DNA from: Ascaphus truei
Taxonomy: Eukaryota; Chordata; Amphibia; Anura; Ascaphidae
Assembly (NCBI GenBank): GCA_036426205.1
Contig: CM071570.1
Coordinates: forward strand, 2,557,997-2,621,996
Direction: 5' to 3'
Length of the DNA: 64,000 nt
In this document: in pieces, positions 59,479 to 64,000 of the stretch
How positions within the stretch are numbered: position 1 is the stretch's first letter
How the letters are laid out: each line of letters opens with the position of its first letter
Program-made: the position numbers and the translations under genes
The notes under the pieces: model-generated
What the model was told of the DNA's origin: nothing
The model's database searches: none
What the model saw: only the letters and a program-made list of their open reading frames with translations

Positions 59479-59773
59479 GGCTAGATAGAAAGGAAAGGTT
59501 AAAATAGGGTCTGTGGTTGACCATTTTCCTAACAGTGGTTCTTATCTGCCATAAAACGCTCCGTTTCTATATTTGACAAGATTGTAGATCTAAAAGATAG
59601 TAGTATTAAGAGTACAACGTGCCAATCTTGTGCAGCTCGACAGACAACTGATAATACATGCAAGAAAAAACATTACATTACAACACTTTACAATAAAAGA
59701 TACACCCAGTTGATTAAGTTGAAGATGTTGCAAGGGAAAGATAAGGCAGCAGATAACTTTTCTTAATACTTAC

Positions 59774-59859
59774 ATCTTAATTTGTCTAGGATTTTTCCTC
59801 CGCACATGGTTGCCAAGATTGCTTTAACTGAAAATACTGTCAGCTTCCCATAGCCTTCA
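59774..59859 (-). CDS. DTNB: DTNB exon, EF-hand region (intact copy)
   Basis: This 86-bp exon has one leading base, 28 complete codons and one trailing base. The peptide contains [12 protein letters not shown], then [12 protein letters not shown], characteristic of the dystrobrevin EF-hand-like region. On the minus strand the acceptor is a TTACAG border just right of 59859, and the donor is GTAAGT just left of 59774. The last base T joins AT from the next exon at 21722 to give Tyr, producing [15 protein letters not shown]. The exon lies in block B of the large duplication, and this copy keeps an open frame. Its partner in block A carries five extra bases. If both copies are real, this is the one likely to be spliced. 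Confidence 0.85.
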
Positions 59860-60662
59860 CTGTAACAGAAAGGCCAACACAATGCATTACTCAGAGGAAA
59901 CAATCAAAGTAGGAAAGGCTTAAGCAGGAAGATTAACCTCTTCCATGCTACAAGAGCCTTAAAATGCACTACTTTTCCACTATAAAAACAAACTGCCTGT
60001 GATGAAGCACTGCATTTCTGGCCCCCAGTAATGAAGGCATTTAGATGTACAGTATAACACATATATATACATAACATACATTTACTGGTTCAGACAAAAT
60101 TCACTGGAATGGCAGTGTTTGAACAGAAATGCAATTTCAAACTTCAAGAATGTTTTTTTTGAATCATAAGCAAGGTCTAGAAAACAGATAAATAATGGAA
60201 AAAAGATTTGAATGTTCACTGTGTACATTGTCCGCTCATTCTCAAACCTCCAACATGTAAATAGATGAAGCATGGTGATCACCGCACGACACGGAGGACA
60301 CCACAGAGGCAAAGCCCACAAAGGCATGCCGTGCAGCACAGGTACAGCGCAGGTGCAGCGCAGGTGCAGCACAGCATTTGTGCATTTTTCATTCATACAA
60401 TATTATTGTTGTTTATTGGTAACGCACCAACATATTCTGCTGTGCGGTACAACGGAGGCACAGAGATTTGATCATTTCATAAACTGTTACATACAAATAT
60501 GGACAAGCATGTACAAGCACATACAAAGAGGTAATGACGGCCCTGCCCATTGGCGCGTTAAGATGACCAGCCGCGTTGTATAATGTCAGGCATCTCTATA
60601 CTTTCAGGGAATAGGAATTCTCGATCAATAGGAAAAAACAGAATGGTAACATAGATGGAAAG
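59860..60662. other. DTNB intron in block B, unassigned
   Basis: Intron upstream of the intact exon, with a short GGTGCAGCGCA repeat (about 60345-60370). No further exon was recognised. Confidence 0.5.
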
Positions 60663-60733
60663 GTACACGTCAGTGTGTTGTACACGTCAGTGTGTTGTAC
60701 ACGTCAGTGTGTTGTACACGTCAGTGTGTTGTA
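60663..60733 (+). repeat. 17-bp tandem repeat (block B)
   Basis: Four exact copies of TACACGTCAGTGTGTTG. It is the regular version of the degenerate array at 38250-38320. Confidence 0.92.
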
Positions 60734-60786
60734 CGGCTCTGCTGCCAGCAAACTGATTACGTAGGCGATGATGCGACATTGACGGT

Positions 60787-61070
60787 GTGCGGTTCAATCA
60801 GTCCATGCTTCAGCACCGGTGGCTCAATCAGTCCATGCTTCAGCACCAGTGGCTCAATCAGTCCCAGCTTCAGCACCGGTGGCTCAATCGGTCCCTGCTT
60901 CAGCACAGGTGGCTCAATCGGTTCCTGCTTCAGCACATGTGGTTCAATCTGAGGTTCAGTCTTCCATTGAGCCTCTGATTGAGACACTTGTGCTGAAGCT
61001 GGGATATCGTGAAAACCCAAGTTGTTCAACTTGAGTTGACGTTGAGGACTGGAGTTGAGTGCCCCTGCTG
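60787..61070. repeat. hAT-MITE-derived 30-bp minisatellite (block B)
   Basis: Five units of GTGGCTCAATCAGTCC plus TGCTTCAGCACCG (with CGGTCCCTGCTTCAGCACAG variants) at 60787-60950. A reverse-strand counterpart (GATTGAGACACTTGTGCTGA) and GAGGACTGGAGTTGAGTGCC then CCTG follow. The right half is a recognisable copy of the 14959 MITE end; the left MITE end is not present. Confidence 0.8.
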
Positions 61071-61099
61071 TGGTGTATGAAGGAGATCATTGAGCATCA

Positions 61100-61456
61100 G
61101 AGGCAGGAGAGGCAGGAGAGGCAGCAGCTGTAACTGCAGGAGAGGCAGGAGAGGCAGGAGAGGCAGGAGAGGCAGGAGAGGCAGCAGCTGTAACTGCAGG
61201 AGAGGCAGGAGAGGCAGGAGAGGCAGCAGCTGTAACTGCAGGAGAGGCAGGAGAGGCAGCAGCTGTAACTGCAGGAGAGGCAGCAGCTGTAACTGCAGGA
61301 GAGGCAGGAGAGGCAGCAGCTGTAACTGCAGGAGCGGCAGGAGAGGCAGCAGCTGTAACTGCAGGAGAGGCAGGAGAGGCAGCAGCTGTAACTGCAGGAG
61401 AGGCAGTAGCTGTAACTGCAGGAGAGGCAGGAGAGGCAGCAGCTGTAACTGCAGGA
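61100..61456 (+). repeat. 24-bp/9-bp minisatellite (block B)
   Basis: Units of GGAGAGGCAGCAGCTGTAACTGCA, with one to five extra GGAGAGGCA steps per unit, almost without errors. Because 24 and 9 are multiples of three, both strands stay open (Arg/Gly/Ser/Cys/Asn on plus, Leu/Pro/Gln on minus). I regard these frames as non-coding. Confidence 0.95.
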
Positions 61457-61465
61457 ACGCTTCCA

Positions 61466-63415
61466 TGAATATGATTATTACTACTCTCTGCTGTTAAAGG
61501 TGCAAATCCAGTTTCAATAAAGTAAAATATATATATTAATCATGTTGTGTACCATTTTAAGCTCTGGTTTAATCGTTTTCACATGTTATGGAGTTGGTGG
61601 ATTTATTGCAGATATCGCTAATTTGGGCACGATTACACACATCGCACTTTGGTGACTCCAGACCATAGTTTCTTCAGTGCTGTATTGCTTGATCTAAATA
61701 GCTACATATATATTTTTATTGAAATCTATTCAACGCTGCTCAACTCAAGGGTAGATTTGTTTTTTTTAAAGCGCTGTTCTTAAATACTTTTCAATATTTA
61801 AAAGGTAGAGAATCATTTAAAAATAAAACATGGCAACACCTTTGTTCAGCCCCCTCTCCTCACAATATTATGGGGGAGTGATGGCGGGGGGAACCGACCC
61901 ACAGAGTCCTTTAGTAGATACAAGTTGTGCATTTGCACACAGAACCATGAACTCCCCCGTACGGTTCTGGTGCTCACAGCATCCTGCTGCTGATCCACCT
62001 TCCCCATAATCAGCATAAAGAACAGAGAATGGTGGCAGCCTGCACACAGGAACTTTCTAATCCCCATCTTCAGTGAAACACTTTGTATTTGCTGGTAGAC
62101 AGAAGATACACTTTATGGAGGTCATTCTGATGGAGGCACCTTGTTTAATGAATAACCCTATCGCACAGAATCTCTCATTGAAGTCCAGGTTTGTGAAGCT
62201 TTTCTTACCACTTGCAAAAAAACAAAGAAAAGATGCTTCAAAGTTATTGGCCTCTAAACCCCTCCTGTGTGCCAACTCTATGCTGTGTATAATGAACAAG
62301 ACTTTCCTAGCGTGAAACAGCTGCTGCGCTATACGTGGAATCCCCTCTGCTGCAGACACATTTATGGAGAGATTTTGTTGTTCCCCCATGCAAGATACTG
62401 CTGGGCACTTTGCAGCTTCCTTTCAGCAGCCATTTTAACGCAGCAGTCCGTGCTAATCGACATCATTTTTTACTTCCATAAAAGATCTCTACCCTTTTCA
62501 ACGTGGTTTTTAATTTTAAAATCGGAAGTTCCGCTCAGCAGATACAGTATACGCGTTGGAACCATTAAGTGTCTGGGAGACTGAAATGGAGCTCTTCCCA
62601 GAGCAGTGTAAAGTTTACCATGGTTAGCCTAAGAAACTAAAAACACAACAACATGTGTGCCCCATTGTGATAGAGATCCAGCAGCTGTATACAGGGGTAT
62701 TACCACGCTTTGAATTGCAAACATTATTAGAACCTGCTGTAGTAGTTTGTTCACTGGGCAACATGAGGCATTACACAAACTTTGTTAAAAAGTCAAAACC
62801 AAATGTGTATTTTAAAAAGGTAATCTTTTCCATGTGAAGCACCGGATTATAATTGTAATCAGAGTCTCTGTACACAAGTGGACAACCCTATGAAAGAAAT
62901 ACAGAACGTTACCATTAGCAGTAATTGGTCCATCACAGAAAAACCTTGCAGTTTGTCAAATGACTCATCACATCACTATTTTACAAGCACTGCCATTCAA
63001 ATGAACACAATAAAGCATACAATGTTAGATTATAAAGCTTTTCATAGGATACCATTTAATATGTTCTGCTGTAATTACGTTTGTACAGCTGCGTCTTGCT
63101 ATGGATGCGCCAATGCCAAACAAGATGTACTTTACACAATTTAGTGTTGAATGAAATACACATACTGTTTGAATCTCCGCTTGCCAAGCAACATTTCCTA
63201 GACTTTCATTGGCCTTTTCTGAGCTACTCCCTAGCACCTGAGAGAATATATGTCCTTCCAAGTTCCAAGCACCCATGAGAAAAGATCTGCTTCCCGTTTC
63301 CTAATTCCTAAGAGTGTTTTGAGCTTGCTAACGTTGTGTACAGATGTAGCAAGATTTACTGTTTTGGGCACCAAGGACTAACACGCCGAAATCCGCCAAT
63401 ACAAAATCAGTACAT
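61466..63415. other. DTNB intron in block B, unassigned
   Basis: Counterpart of 40066-42097. No exon, RNA gene or named repeat is supported. Confidence 0.5.
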
Positions 63416-63690
63416 TTTGCGGCCCGGGAGGATTAAAGCAGGAACCCCGCACCGTTAATCCTGCCGGGCTAGCCAGTCTGTAAGAGATGCACAGAGGAGC
63501 CCCAGAGAGAAGCAGTCTCCCTGTGACTCCCTGAGCAGCTTTCAAAGGACCAATTCATGCCCTTTTAATATTTTTTTTACATAGGATTGAAGCAGGGGGT
63601 CTCCGAAGCTGAACCGCATTAATTTTAGCTCCAGGGACCCCCTGCTTCCAGAGCTAGACCTCCAAAGGGGGTGCCATTATCTCCTGCACG
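63416..63690. repeat. Repeat R1 (block B copy)
   Basis: GCGGCCCGGGAGGATTAAAG, CCGTTAATCCTGCCGGGC, GCCCCAGAGAGAAGCAGTCT, GAAGCAGGGGGTCTCCGAAG and CAGGGACCCCCTGCTTCC occur in order. This is the least damaged R1 copy in the window. Confidence 0.7.
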
Positions 63691-64000
63691 TTTTTGTTTT
63701 TTAAAGCATCTCTTGGATTTCCGCTGGTCTGTCCAGCCCTTGATAACGAAGATGTCCGAATGTGGGCCTCTGTCATGAGCGGGAATACTACAGGACCATC
63801 TACATCAAAGAGGTTGGAAAGGACATTTAAATCATAGGTTTAATTCCAAAGAGGATAGATGTGGATCTTTCCCCCAAACATCTCAGAATAAAAGTGTTTC
63901 ATTAATAGGAGAATAGATCAGCCCTGCAAAGACTTGGAGTTATCTGGCGTGATCTTCACTGACTGGAAGACACTTGTACTCATTTTTAGCATTTCTCGTT

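Larger units (their letters stand above)
13431..59859 (-). other. DTNB: DTNB (beta-dystrobrevin) gene, internal part: four exons and three introns
   Basis: Four exons on the minus strand join in one frame: 59774-59859, 21568-21722, 14797-14902 and 13431-13597. The introns are about 38.1 kb, 6.7 kb and 1.2 kb, all with GT-AG borders. The joined peptide covers the second EF-hand-like region and the ZZ zinc finger of the dystrophin/dystrobrevin family. It resembles beta- rather than alpha-dystrobrevin: residues such as [26 protein letters not shown] and QLCQNC are, from memory of the family, the beta type. Dystrobrevins are cytoplasmic scaffold proteins that bind dystrophin-family proteins and syntrophins at the membrane. 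The N-terminal exons would lie beyond 64000. The exons for the syntrophin-binding and coiled-coil parts would lie left of position 1, and I searched for the next exon between 1 and 13430 without finding it. A damaged second copy of the first exon lies at 37362-37452 inside the long intron. Confidence 0.85.
52072..64000 (+). repeat. Block B of the large direct duplication, cut by the window edge
   Basis: It repeats block A from the satellite to the last base of the window, whose CATTTTTAGCATTTCTCGT corresponds to about 42660-42680. Block B generally has better open frames: the DTNB exon, the minisatellite at 61100 and the hAT target duplication are intact here. Confidence 0.9.

Noticed and set aside
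61026..61497. Repeat proteins on both strands (Arg-Gly rich, and Leu-Gln-Pro rich)
   Set aside because: In-frame by-product of 24- and 9-bp steps; no start context, splice sites or unique sequence.
1..64000. A new multi-gene defence, biosynthetic or regulatory system
   Set aside because: The window contains one partial host gene and repeats; no cluster of unknown but conserved coding genes was found on either strand.

Overview
This window looks like a piece of vertebrate, most likely anuran amphibian, nuclear DNA. It is AT-rich, gene-poor and packed with interspersed repeats. The only host gene I can support is the beta-dystrobrevin gene (DTNB), read on the minus strand. Three consecutive internal exons (21568-21722, 14797-14902, 13431-13597) and the exon before them (59774-59859, with a damaged second copy at 37362-37452) join in one reading frame with GT-AG borders. 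They encode the end of the EF-hand-like region and the complete ZZ zinc finger. The 5' and 3' exons of the gene lie outside the window, so nearly everything else here is intron.

Layout from left to right. 1-1427: LTR-like repeat on the minus strand, then an ATACAT-type microsatellite. 1565-4600: repeat-derived and unassigned sequence. 4643-7297: a large fold-back element whose left arm is split by a 1.7 kb non-autonomous hAT element that carries a GT-rich tract. 9290-12310: two related repeats in opposite orientation around a broken CR1/L2-type LINE, itself ended by a Tigger-like MITE. 12621-12845: a hairpin repeat. 13431-21722: three DTNB exons with a small hAT MITE, a MIR-like SINE and a second fold-back (17146-17961) in the introns. 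22190-29370: an RTE-type LINE tail, a Tigger-like MITE and other repeats.

29370-64000 is dominated by a large direct duplication. Block A (about 29370-42681) and block B (about 52072-64000, cut by the window edge) carry the same features in the same order: a 40-bp satellite, a LINE with several younger insertions, a solo-LTR-like element, a short hAT element, the DTNB exon, two minisatellites and long intron sequence. The blocks differ mainly by one- and two-base indels, and the DTNB exon is intact only in block B. Either this is a recent tandem segmental duplication, or it is a false duplication made from uncorrected long reads or two haplotypes. About 9.4 kb of single-copy sequence (42682-52071) lies between them and includes a degenerate minus-strand LINE (49776-51990).

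I found no operons, CRISPR arrays, tRNA or rRNA genes, and no sign of a new multi-gene system. The items worth checking are the duplication and its exon, the nested transposons, and minisatellites that appear to have grown out of transposon sequence.
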